Positions 25,701 through 35,400 of a DNA stretch of 64,000 nt are shown piece by piece (position 1 is the first letter of the stretch; every line of letters begins with the position of its first letter). The stretch is taken from the NCBI GenBank assembly GCA_964030785.1, contig OZ034973.1, positions 62,001 through 126,000 on the forward strand, given 5' to 3'. The translations under genes were made by a program, and so were the position numbers. Under the pieces are notes generated by a model. That model had not been told where the DNA came from, did no database searches, and was given only the letters and a program-made list of their open reading frames with translations. This DNA comes from Siderastrea siderea (Eukaryota; Cnidaria; Anthozoa; Scleractinia; Rhizangiidae).

Positions 25701-28700
25701 GGGGGGTGCCTTAAGGCTAGTGGTATACCAATGCAAAAAGGGTATTTTAGGCTCGCGGCAAACCTGTACAACAATCTCTGGGGTGGAGGTGTACCCTAGG
25801 CTAATGGTATACCTCTGCAATACTATGGGGTGGGGGTTGCTCTAGGATAGTGGTGCACCTGTGAAACACTCATGGGGTGGGGGTGCTCTTAAGAATCCTG
25901 GTGTTCCTGTGCAACACCCACAGGGTGGGGCAGATACACTAAAGAACTTTTGGTGGGAGTGTGCTGCATAAAGCTAAAAAACATACCCCTGTTTTAGACC
26001 AAAACATGTGATCATTCAAACCTTATTTTAGACCCAACCCATAGTATCTATCCCCTTTTCAGGTTATGAAAAAAACCTATACTCTATTTCAGACTGAAAT
26101 GGTCAAAACCTTCACTTTTGGCCAAGGCACAAATACTAAATAATTAATTTATAACTAGTCATCATCACCACTCCTTAGCATTCCCATAGAAGCATAGGGC
26201 ATAGACCAGTAACCGCCATCTCACACGATTCCTTGCTAATGTTGTGGCTCTCTCCAAAGAGCACCTCACTCCCACCATCCTTCCAGCATAGAACATCTCC
26301 AGTTGTTCCTGGGGCGACTTCTTTTCCTCTTACCCATTGGGTGGTAGTCCAAGCACCCCCTCTACCCAGCGTTCCTATCTCTTACCCTGTGGGTGGTAGT
26401 CCAAGCACCCCCTCTCCCCACCGTTCCTATCTCTTCTGAGAGTATGGTGATTCCAGTGCCATTTCCTGTGCCTTATTGACAGTACATAAAAATTAATCTT
26501 ACCTGGTCTGATGATATCCAGGGCAAATTCATTGTCATCAGCATTCTTATTTTCTGCTCTTAATTTCTCCTTTTCTTCTCTTAGCTCTACCTCCTCAAGC
26601 TGTGATAAAACCTGAAAATTCACAGTAATGTGTACATTAACACTTTACAGTGATATAATTATGCAAATGCACTGTTGGCAAATTTTGCAGATTAACTGCA
26701 AGTTCAAAAGGCACATAATGGCACTAAAGTAGTATATCCGAATAAATCCTTTTGATTTGGCAAAATTATGTGCTAGAAAATTCACCTGGTCTCTAAGAAC
26801 AAGAGCATTCTCTTTATATTCATCACCAAGCTCCTCCTTTATCCTCCTAGCAAGCAATTGTTCATCTTCTTTCACCAAACTGTCTGTGGAAACAAGCACT
26901 TTCATTACCTTAACACATTATAACTCACTAGTTTATAATACTAAAAACTTGAACTCTGTTGAATATTTTCAAACTAAGCTTAAAAAAATACACTACGCTG
27001 CAATTTAAAACTATTTTAACGTCTTTGGTTTCTTTCTTTCACCTTTTCCTCTCTTACTCTTTTCATCATCTTCATCATCATCATCAACATCATCATCATC
27101 ATACTTTATTTATACTCAACACCCGGAGCTTGCTAGGCACCTAGCTCATTTGAAAATTTTCGCTAATCTTAGAATTGTCGAATCCCTGTTACAGTAAATT
27201 CCAACAAGTGACATGGCGCTGAAACAGTGACATGAACAAATTGAAATGATGATGGCAGAGAAAGTTGCTACAGTGGAGGAAATAAGTAAGATCACGAGAT
27301 GAAATTTTGATGGGAACACTCTAGCTGCCATAAATCGTGAGTCAGAACAAGTTTTGAAATTCTGACATGGGACATGTCCTCCTCACAGGCCTCACTTGTG
27401 AAATGGAAATCTGAACATGTCACTGCACAGACAAATACTTATAATAAGACTACATTTTGCATGCTGTTGCATCCTCATCTCATACCACATGGTCTTCACT
27501 AAATCTGAGTTAGGGTTAAGGTTAGAATGAATACCTACCTGGAGGTAATTTTTCCAAGATTATTTCACATTCTTTCACCTCTTCCTCTGCCCCTTCTGTT
27601 CTTGAATGCAGGAGTCTTAAATATTCCTGAATTGAATCTGGCAAGCTATCCTCCTTAGTCTAAAATCAAATACGACAAAGAAACAATTTCAGAAAATGGT
27701 CATGTGTTCACTCTAAAACCAGATTTCTCAATTTAAGGAAAAAAAGTTCTTGTTTTTTTTTTCCAGTAGTAAGTGCCCAAGTCATCTTATTTTAAAGTTC
27801 TCAATTTAAGAAAATTCTCTTGATACAAGAATAATTTCTCAAATTAACCCTTTCACTTGTGTGCGACCATTCAAATGACTCCTCTTCAGCAGTTCTTTCA
27901 CATGGTACTATTTATATCTAAGTATTTTTCGAAATGAAATCTGGGATTCGTCTTGAATTTTGATTTAAGGCACTCTTGGGAGTGAAAGGGTTAAGAATCC
28001 ACAAAAAAAATAAGATAAAATCTACAAATTTCCTTGCTTTAAAACTCAGCAAAAAGTCTCTTTTACTTGATTTCAGGCCAAATCTGTTCTCAATTCAAGA
28101 AATCAACATGTCCTCTGCAATCGCGCCTACTAGTTCTTTGATGTAAGCGACGAAAATAGTAAGCTTACTTCACTTGTTTGGCCTATTCTTTTGTTTTGAT
28201 TCAGTTTTAATTAAGATGATTAAGTTCAAAAATGATTTCACATTTAATAACGCAAAGAAAACAAACAATAAAAGTCAGTCAAATTACAAAAAAAAAAGCA
28301 AAGAAAAATAAGAAGTCCCAGCCTGAATCGAACCCCTCACTCCAGGTTTAAAGTCACCTGCATTAATCACTCGACAAACATGCACTCGCATGCCAAAAAG
28401 GTTTACTTAAACATTGGTATAAATACGAACTAATGCCATAAACAACACGGCGTATAACTTTTATTTGTTCATGTGCAATTGCATGAGGCTAGCTGCCTTG
28501 ACAAAAACGAGAGAATTCTCACTGTCTTCTTCCAGATGACTTTTGTTTGCGGGCATTGTAACCTTTCTTTGTTTGGAGGTAGTGAAGATTGTCTCCTTTG
28601 CTGTGCATGTTGAGAAAGCCAGCACGTTCCTATTTTAAGACGACGGTTAAGACACGATCATATTAAGATCAAATTTATTCTTAAAATGAAGTTTAAAGTC

Positions 28701-29355
28701 AAGATCACATTTCTTAATTTTGTGTCCTAGTTTTGAGTAAAAAATAATTTCTTAAATTGATGTTTAAAATCGAGATCACATTTCTTAATTTGAGAATGTA
28801 AGAAAGGTACAATCCTAGTTTTAGAGTGGTTGTGGCAGAAATAAAACAAGTAGAACATGTACAACTATAAGTTTTCAAGATTTAGCATAACATTACAGAC
28901 TGTAACAATGTACAAAGGGCAGCTGTGTGTCAGGGAGTTGAATGAACGATACATTCAATATACTCTGTGTATCATACATAATTTACAGATTCTTTGTCCT
29001 CTACATAATTAAATCGAGATCAGAATTAGAAATGAAGCTGAAATCTCAGTAATGAAAGCTTGCGTGTTTACCTGTGAATGAAATGCAAAACCACGAGAGC
29101 TAGCTAAAGACTTTTTCCTTACAATAAGGAAAAAAGTATTCTATCATTTTACGCTGTCTGACCTAAATACAAATTTAACAAGTGTAGACTTTGATTAACT
29201 TTGCTCCTCAATAGTAATGATACCTCATTTGTTTTTAATGTTAAGTGTTCGTCTTCAACATCTTCGATGTGCAAACTGTCATCTCCGAGAGCATCTAGTT
29301 CTCGCTGAATCTCGGCTTCGATGTCAGCTTCATCGTCATCTAATTTGCATGTCAT
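11616..29355 (-). CDS. LRRIQ1: LRRIQ1: leucine-rich repeats and IQ motif containing 1
   Basis: LRRIQ1 is a large, poorly characterised protein combining LRRs with calmodulin-binding IQ motifs; its expression is linked to ciliated cells. ATG is at 29355-29353 and TAA at 11618-11616. About 30 hand-joined exons give ~1,430 residues plus a gap near 21.1-22.4 kb where a short exon is missing or misjoined; the human protein is ~1,720 residues as I recall. Order from the N-terminus: acidic conserved start, coiled coil, IQ motif, Glu/Lys/Arg helix, ETRRLQWV block before the LRRs, LRRs, three IQ motifs, a WGFRSSETAELMMRRAKKMK block, and a REQMTYRSWVYRQ block near the end. All match the recalled architecture of human LRRIQ1. 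It diverges from the giant coiled-coil gene and converges on HPS5. Confidence 0.9.
14323..15177 (-). other. LRRIQ1: LRRIQ1 C-terminal IQ-motif exons
   Basis: Exons 15177-15090, 14863-14744 and 14510-14323 encode three IQ motifs: AATKIQALWRGWYIRHL, AAVCIQSAWRGYLVRSRL and AATVIQAHFRGQRVRRRL, the last split between two exons. These fit IQxxxRGxxxR and are probable calmodulin-binding helices. An acidic stretch (NGDDEDFDYEEEVDL) follows. Confidence 0.88.
15302..16683 (-). other. LRRIQ1: LRRIQ1 linker exons between LRRs and IQ motifs
   Basis: Exons 16683-16589, 16178-16127 and 15982-15783 join in phase and encode a hydrophilic helical linker (AAFIHMCLNQLQSQDDLKSR, SDTQASHPDLVAKRLDLM, KHLQEHENFSLDNYQPAV). 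A further exon ending before GTAAGA at 15301 is needed. The 99-nt version 15400-15302 is open and phase-compatible but hydrophobic and odd; a tiny exon using the last bases only would also fit. Confidence 0.65.
17882..17920. repeat. (ACGG)n / (AACG)n microsatellite
   Basis: A tetranucleotide run, AACG units passing into about six ACGG units, lies in an LRRIQ1 intron. Confidence 0.9.
18800..19070. repeat. 54-bp minisatellite, five copies
   Basis: Units of 54 bp start near 18800, 18854, 18908, 18962 and 19016 with the core CTTTGCACTACTGGCAAATA. The period is a multiple of three and lacks stops in some frames, so it creates false open frames on both strands. It lies in the LRRIQ1 intron between exons 19483-19356 and 18717-18644. 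Confidence 0.92.
20140..20196. repeat. AT-rich microsatellite (AAT)n/(AAAT)n
   Basis: AATAAT units grade into ATAAC and then AAAT units within an LRRIQ1 intron. Confidence 0.85.
21084..22366 (-). other. LRRIQ1 intronic stretch with a missing-exon gap
   Basis: This lies between the first LRR exon and the tentative exon at 22367-22423. It holds a poly-C run near 21280-21300 and a poly-G run near 21758-21778. Phase demands one more short exon here or in 22424-22982, but I could not find one. A 120-codon plus-strand frame at 21600-21962 spans the G-run and has no protein character. Confidence 0.5.
22367..22423 (-). other. LRRIQ1: Tentative small LRRIQ1 exon before the LRRs
   Basis: A pyrimidine-rich acceptor (TTTGACCAAG) and donor GTAAAC bound 57 open bases, phase 2 to 2, reading TTLTTEERSHPVAMKTKPR. 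It follows exon 9 in phase but cannot join exon 21083-20931 directly, because that gives an immediate stop. One more exon between them must be missing if this one is real. Confidence 0.4.
22459..22892. mobile_element. MITE with TACCGTATTTACT termini, copy A
   Basis: It begins TACCGTATTTACTTGATTAA and ends with the inverse of TACCGTATTTACT. Inside are repeated AAGCGCC and GCGCCGC boxes. It shares about 50 bp around GAGCAAAAATATTAAAGAGC with the reverse complement of copy B (29970-30390). No open frame was seen. Confidence 0.82.
22983..24029 (-). other. LRRIQ1: LRRIQ1 exon 9: long Glu/Lys/Arg-rich helix
   Basis: One 1,047-nt exon encodes about 349 residues. Roughly the first 270 are almost only E, K, R, D, Q and L in i/i+4 alternating acidic and basic patches such as EEEKRKKEEEVRKKREEEDK. 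The exon ends with KDLETRRLQWVTEHTPW, matching the ERRLAW segment before the LRRs in human LRRIQ1. The acceptor is TTTTTCTAG and the donor GTAATG. The antisense Ser/Phe-rich frame of 263 codons is a shadow. Confidence 0.88.
24148..24226. repeat. Fold-back hairpin in LRRIQ1 intron
   Basis: Arms of about 32 bp, TATTGAGAGTTTCTAT... and ...ATAGAAACTCTCAATA, flank a spacer of about 14 bp. The inner parts AAGTTGGTCCA and TGGACCAGCTT also pair. Confidence 0.85.
25575..25935. repeat. ~60-bp degenerate minisatellite in LRRIQ1 intron
   Basis: About six diverged units contain CAACACTCATGGGGTGGG, a G-rich box, and a GGCTAGTGGTATACC-like box. It lies between exons 26611-26503 and 25523-25309. Confidence 0.8.
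27069..27103. repeat. (ATC)n microsatellite
   Basis: A run of CATCATCAT with interruptions lies in an LRRIQ1 intron. Confidence 0.85.
27848..27990 (-). mobile_element. piggyBac-like MITE, copy 2 (inverted, shorter)
   Basis: Perfect TTAA lies at both sides (27844-27847 and 27991-27994), and the ends are CCCTTTCACT and its inverse AGTGAAAGGG. Its reverse complement aligns by eye with the 9011-9214 copy, including GTGC then TCAAGACNAATCCCA and ATATAAATAGTACCATGT. About 60 bp near one end are missing. Confidence 0.82.
28316..28385 (-). other. tRNA-like sequence (pseudo-tRNA or SINE head)
   Basis: On the minus strand it reads TGTCGAGTGATTAATGCAGG, like box A of class II tRNAs (Ser/Leu). A possible anticodon-like hairpin (CAGGT...ACCTG) follows, then GGGTTCGATTC like box B. 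The loop and acceptor stem are not clean, so a functional tRNA is unlikely. Confidence 0.45.
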
Positions 29356-32300
29356 CTCCCCTTACATACTCTTCATAACCCAAGCATTTCCTCGCTTCTT
29401 CTCGGAAGAAAAATCTGCTTAGTTGCACCAAAACAAACTCTTAGCAAACCAAAATGGCGCCTTCCCTGTTACATGACATAAATATCGTTCACCTCGCACC
29501 GCTATCTGGATCGCAGGCTCAAACAAGCCTGTTCACCCGCTAAACCCCAGGCAGCCCAAGTTCGCGATACCAGGGCAACGACAACAACAACACAGGGAAC
29601 AATACTTTTTTTGCATTCCCAATTACAAATGGTAATGCACATAGAAAAGAGGAAAAAAGACAGAAACAGAAAAAGTGCAAAAGTAAAGTAGCGAAATCGA
29701 TTAATTTACAATTCCTGTATCCTGATTCGTTTCTTATTAAATGCAAAAGCTCCGTAAAAGCTTCGGGGTCATCAAATCATTGGGTGAATGGGGTGAATGA
29801 GATCAGATTTTTCTTTATTTTTGGTTAAGCTTCTTTCATCGCGTGTCGTTTGAAAGGTCACTATGCGATCCCTGCATATAAATTTTCCTTGCATTTTGGA
29901 CAAGATACTTCCAAGCGAATCCAGTCCACTAATAACATGAAGCTAAATCTAGCTAGGGTAACTTAGAGTTACCGTATTTACTCGAAAGAGCGTCATGGCG
30001 CTTATTAAATTTTTCGACTTGTCGGTGCGGTGCTTATTTGAGGGCGGCGCTTATTCGGGAGCGGCGTTTATTTAAAACTGCCTATAATCATTCTTTATCT
30101 CTGTTTTGTTCATAACAATAGCATAATAAGGAGGAAATAAAAAGTTGGCTTTAAAGGTCTACATCCCTTTCCACATCCAAATAAATAACAATAACAGCAA
30201 TAACAATATCAGCCGTATTAGTATTTCAGCATTAGCCATATCAAAAATCAATATAAAGCGCCGCATTGTGGCTGGAAGGACGCAGCTCTTATTCGGGGGC
30301 GGCGCTCCTTAACATTTTTGCTCCTAAATGCGGCCCTCATTCGGGGGCCACGCTTATTCGAGGGCGGTGCTCTTTCCAGTAAATACGGTATTTATTGCCA
30401 TTTTCTCACTGTAAGTGAGCAAAAGGTTATTTCAATTTATTTAATAAAATCAAATTATTTGATTTTAAGTTTTACTCAAGCATGCATTCATATCCTTTGA
30501 TTTGTTCAGATAAAAACGTTTGTAATAGTTATATCTATAAGTTATATGTCAAATAATTTGTTGAAGTTTTCCAGATGCAGATTATAGATTTAAAAAATTC
30601 TGTCTTTATTAAAATAAAGTAAAAGTTAAGTCTTCACGAGGTGACATCTGCACAAATGTTGCATTAAAAATATTGCATTAAAAACTAAAGAAGATGGAAA
30701 GAAGACAATGAATGTTGAAGGAGAGAAGTCCATGAGGTGAGCGACCTGCTCTTTTGCAAAGGAAAAAAACAGAGGGCAATCCCCTAACACTCTTTTTTGC
30801 TCTAACCCACCCCCCCCCCCAACCACCATCACCACCACATGAAATTCGATCCAGCACTGGTGAAATGAGCCGTTGTTCGGCAGTTCGAGCACTGGTGAAG
30901 TATTCCTTGTGCCCCTAGTAGTTTACTTTTTTGGCGGGGGGGATGGACAGTGGATTAAAAGGGCCAGGTACTATTGGGGGGGGGGGGGACAACCGACATT
31001 ATGAGGTGGCAGAAAGCGCAGTGAAGAAAGTGGATATAATTCTTGAAAACATGGTTTTAAGGGGTTGCCTCACCACTGGGAGCCACTAAGATAGTAAAGG
31101 AATCCCTGGAACATGGAAAAACAAACAAAAACGCAGGAAAAGTATTAAAGAACCAAGAATTCTCAAAAGGTACCCGTTTTTCCGTGATCCTAAAACTAGC
31201 CGCGCGCCTGTCAAAAGGTCAACATTGCGTACTTCTGATAGGCTCCTGGTATGTTTCTTGCTTGCTTCTTATTGGCTTATTTTTGCTTTCTGCATTTTGT
31301 TGGCTTGAAACTGGTTTTACTTGATCGAAGTATTTTCTGAGTTTGACTTTTGAAATACAGTTTTTAGTAGAAAAAGTGGATGAACACCGGCTTGCAGTCA
31401 AACAACGAAAGCTGAAAACGGGCTCGTTTAGTGTTTAGGAGGCGAGTGGCGAAGAATATTTCACACTGAAATGTTCAACATTTGGAATGAGCGGGTTGTC
31501 TGCCTTCGTTTGTGGGTCAAAGAAATCTTTGCTTCAGCTGCACGTCAAATATCTGAAGACTACGAAAGTACAGTTTTGCCTATTCAGTAAAGGAAAAAAA
31601 GAAGGTTGCTTCAAATAAGAGGGGTTGTTCCGTACAAGTTTGTTACGTTGCAGTGTTTGGAGATGCGGAATTCGTATTCGCCAGCAAGATTTACGACAAC
31701 AAGGTGAATTCTGAAAATAGGATTTTTCGAAGGTTTTTGTTCCTTTGAATTCTGCAAGTCCATTTTATGAATCAGTTAGCGTTTCCTTTGATCAGGAACC
31801 AATAAGCAACAGTTCGTTCGTGTTTTCACATTTTGTTTCACTCTTGTCTAGTGTTTGAGCTTTTTTGACAAGTTTTCAGAGATCTCTTTTTCAAATTTTC
31901 TGAACGTCATAAGCTTATGCTTATAAAGCTTATCAATTTTTCAGTTTAACTTTTAAACACAATAAACTTAAGCTTACTTAAAAGTTTCAACTCTATAAAT
32001 TCGTCAATGTAAGCTAGAAATTTTTAAACACTTTTCTTTTAGGCCAATACACGTCATCGCAAACTTTCGAATTCCTTCTTATTCTGTCGTAAACCGAAAA
32101 ACGTCTAGGCTGTATTATATAACCAGAACTTTTAAGCTAAAAGCCCAAAACAAAATATTGCAACTAAAAAATGAAATTTTCTGGGACGTCAAATTGTAAG
32201 GTCTTTTGCACGAGCATTCGAACAAGAAGCTTTCCTGGAGCCGCTGTTTGTGACGAAACTGATGGAGATAGGTTTCCATGGCTCTTCAGAGAAAACAGTC

Positions 32301-32498
32301 ATTTCGCTTCAGCTTTCGGTGCGGTCGGTACCTATTTTCGGAGCGGGAAAAATTACGAGATTTTCAAAGTCAATTTCAAAGAAAAAGTACCAAAACTAAA
32401 CTAAACAAAAAACAGACAAAAAAACAAACAAACAAAACAAATAGTTTAATAAGTTTTCGCTTCTTCGGTGAAAAACCGCTTCACCGCGGTCAAACGCG
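29356..32498. other. Divergent intergenic region: presumed promoters
   Basis: This 3.1-kb region separates the ATGs of LRRIQ1 (leftward) and the giant coiled-coil gene (rightward), so both promoters and 5' UTRs should lie here. It contains the 420-bp MITE copy B, a poly-C run near 30808-30819 and a poly-G run near 30977-30988. I saw no clear TATA box or conserved gene. Confidence 0.6.
29970..30390. mobile_element. MITE with TACCGTATTTACT termini, copy B (inverted)
   Basis: It begins TTACCGTATTTACTCGAAAG and ends CCAGTAAATACGGTA. The right half, reversed, matches the left half of copy A at 22459. The interior is rich in GGCGGCGCTTATTCGGG-type boxes. It lies in the presumed divergent promoter region. 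Confidence 0.82.
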
Positions 32499-35400
32499 AT
32501 GGCTTCGTGGTTTGCGGGCAGAGAAATTGGAAGTGATAACAGAGTTCGCCTGCCACCAGTGGAGAAAAAATCTAAAATACCAGTCAGAATGACTCGGTTG
32601 AGCAGTGAAAGTAATAGAAGTTCATCGTCGGCGGACGACATCGAAAAAAAGCAGCAGTTTCCGAGGGAAAACATGCGACCCTCGCGAATTCCTGTCGTGG
32701 TCGAGGAGAAGAAGAGCCGTGCTGACAAGAAAAAACCTCGCAAGAATATGAAGCCAACGGAAGAGCAAAAACCTTCAGGAAAGCACTCAGGTACTGTGAA
32801 CATTTTCCTAGATATAAAAAATTAACTGAGAAAGGAAACTTTTTACGAGTACTTTAACACAAAGTGTTATTTGTTATTTTTAGTTGGTAGGAAATCTTTG
32901 TATTTCTCGCAACACTATTGAACCTCGCATTGAGCCCTCAGTATCTGATCTTTGATTCGGTCGGGATTACCAGTTAGCTACAGATAAAATAGTGAGGGAG
33001 TTACATTAATCAGTGAGGTAGAGTAATTCGAGAGATCAACGTTATTGAACGAAAAACTAAAAAATGGGCTTTATATGAGATACTGTGGCCAGAGAAAAGT
33101 GATAGAATGCAAGTGAGTGAAGTGTTTCAGGAGACTGATATAGAGAAAGGACATGGGGGTGTTAGAGAAAGTGCGTGAATTGGGAGCAATTTGAGAGAGT
33201 AGGTGTGTAGAGAGAGGGTTGTATTAGAAGCGTGATTGAGAAAGGAAATAGACAGTCTTAGAACCAGGATCGACCATGTTAGAAAAAGCAGATGGGGCCG
33301 GTCTTAGAGTAAGGGGTGTGATGGGAGCTTGGTAATATCTTTAAAATATGTGTGTATTGCCAGCATGCTAGATAGATAGAGCGGCGTAATGAGATCAGAG
33401 CATGTTAGAGAGAGCAGAGTGGTTGTAAATCGAGCATGAAAAAGACTAAAGAAAGAGATTCTTAGAAAACCTGGTGTATTTAAGGACGCATTAGGGAGAA
33501 AGGGCCATATTGGGAGCATGTTAGAGAACAGAGAGGGGGGCTTAAAGAAAGGGGCGAATTGGAAGACGGTAGAGATAGGTATAGAGTGTCTCAGAGTTAG
33601 GGGTGTATTGGGAGCATGTTAGAGAGGGGAGAAGGAGATGTGGAGGAAAGAGTAAATTGGCAGACGGCTAGAGATAGGTGGGGGGTCACTTAGAGATGGA
33701 GGAGCATTGGGAGCATCGGCATGTTTGGATAACTATGGATTTGCCCGTCTTTAACTGCAGATTGAAAAATATTTCCTTTGTGGGGAGGATTTCTCCTCCA
33801 CAAAGGAAGTAGATTTCAATTTGTGGGAGTAGAGAAAGGGGCGTATTGGGGGCACGGTAGGGAACAGAGAGGGGGGCTTAGAGACTGTGGAGGGCATTGT
33901 GAGACAGAAACAGAGACGGGGGCTTACAGAAAGGGGCGTGTTGAGGGTATGGTAGAGAACAGAGAGGGAAGCCTAGAGACTGAGGGACCGTTGTGAGCAG
34001 GTTAGAAAACAGAGACAGGGCTTAAAAAAGGGGCATATGGGGCAGGTAATAAACAGAGACGGGGGCTTAAAGAAAGGGGCATATTGGGGCCATGGTAAAG
34101 AACAGAGAGGGATGCTTAGAGACTGAGGGGCGCATTGTGAGCAGGCTAGAAACCATAGACGGGGGCTTAAAGAAAGGGGGCATTGGGGCCATGTTAAAGA
34201 ACAGAGAGGGGGGCTTGGAGACTGAGGGGCGTATTATGAGCAGGTTAGAAAACAGAGACGGGGGATAAAAGAAAGGGGCGTATTGAGGCCATGGTAAAGA
34301 AAAGTGAGATTGCTGAGAGACTGAGGTGCGTATTGTGAGCAAGTTAGTATACAGAGACGGGGGCTTAATGAAAGGGGCGTATTAGGAACATGGTAAAGAA
34401 CAGAGAGTGGGGCTGAGAAACTGAGGGACGCATTGTGAGCAGGCTAGAAAACATAGGACGGGGGCTTAACGAAAAGAGCGTATTGGGGCCATGGTAAAGA
34501 ACAGAGAGGGGTGCTTAGAGACTGAGGGGCGCATTGTAAGCAAGTTAAAAAACAGAGACGGGGGCTTAAAGAAAAGGGGCGTATTGTGAACATGTTAGAG
34601 AACAGAGAGGAGGCCTTAGAGACTGAGAGGCGCATCGTGAGTGAGTTAGAAAACAGAGACGGGGCTTAAAGAAAGGGGCGTATGAGGAACATAGTAGAGA
34701 ACAGAGAGGGGGCTGAGAAACTGAGTGGCACATTGTGAGAAGGTTAGAAAACATAGACGGGGGCTTAAAGAAAGGGGCGTATTGGTGGCATAGTAAAGAA
34801 CAAAAAGGGGGGCTGAGAGACTGAGGGCGCATTGTGAGCAAGTTAGAAAACAGAGACGGGGACTTAAAGAAAGGGGTGTATTAGGGGCATAGTAGAGAAC
34901 AAAGAGGGGGCTGAGAGACTGAGGGGCGCATTGTGAGCAGGTTAGAAAAAGAGAAGGGGCTTAAAGAAAGGGGCATATTGTGGGCATGCTAGAGAACAGA
35001 GAGGGGGCTTACCCTACCCCTGCCGAAAGGTTTTCTTCTTTTAGATAACTTTGTATTTGCTCGGCTTTTTAACAGGAAGTCCTTTTCACCAAGGAAATAA
35101 TCAGTCTGCAGTTAAAAAGCTTTCATGTCCTCCAGCCTTGGTTAGAAGCCACAATTACAGAGATTCTAAAGACTCAATGGAACAAGCCAGCCCAAGAAAA
35201 CTTATTTCTTTGCAAAAGAATGAGGTGAATATTACTTAAAACATATTTAACGGAAAGTATCCATGACACAAATCCATGATAGCAAATTCCAGTTGTGACC
35301 AGAACCTTTTTAAGAACTTCTCATTGCGCGTTTGGTATCCTGGCGAAAATCTGCTAGTTGAGGAACGCATCTTTCCTATTACAACTAACAAACTCACTGT

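Larger units (their letters stand above)
24320..29355 (-). other. LRRIQ1: LRRIQ1 N-terminal exons 1-8
   Basis: Exons are 29355-29224, 27659-27539, 26883-26786, 26611-26503, 25523-25309, 25177-25103, 24723-24661 and 24396-24320, all phase-consistent. The start reads MTCKLDDDEADIEAEIQREL, close to the acidic start of human LRRIQ1. Later exons form charged coiled coil (for example LEEKQAGKDQEREKWYQERR). The eighth exon carries AAAKIQKCYRGF, which with VRKQ from the next exon completes an IQ motif, a probable calmodulin or light-chain site. Confidence 0.85.
32499..35224 (+). other. Giant gene exons 1-2: basic N-terminus
   Basis: Exon 1 (32499-32790) encodes MASWFAGREIGSDNRVRLPP and then a Lys/Arg/Ser-rich disordered segment. 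The donor is GTACTG. Exon 2 (35076-35224) adds a further basic, polar segment after acceptor TTTTTAACAG. The 2.3-kb intron between them is mostly minisatellite. Confidence 0.72.

Noticed and set aside
32396..32803. 135-codon minus-strand frame
   Set aside because: It is largely antisense to exon 1 of the giant gene, which has a good start context and in-phase splicing.
34067..34841. Minus-strand proteins rich in Pro/Ser/Phe (several ~90-codon frames)
   Set aside because: They are frames through the ~100-bp GA-rich minisatellite in an intron of the giant gene.
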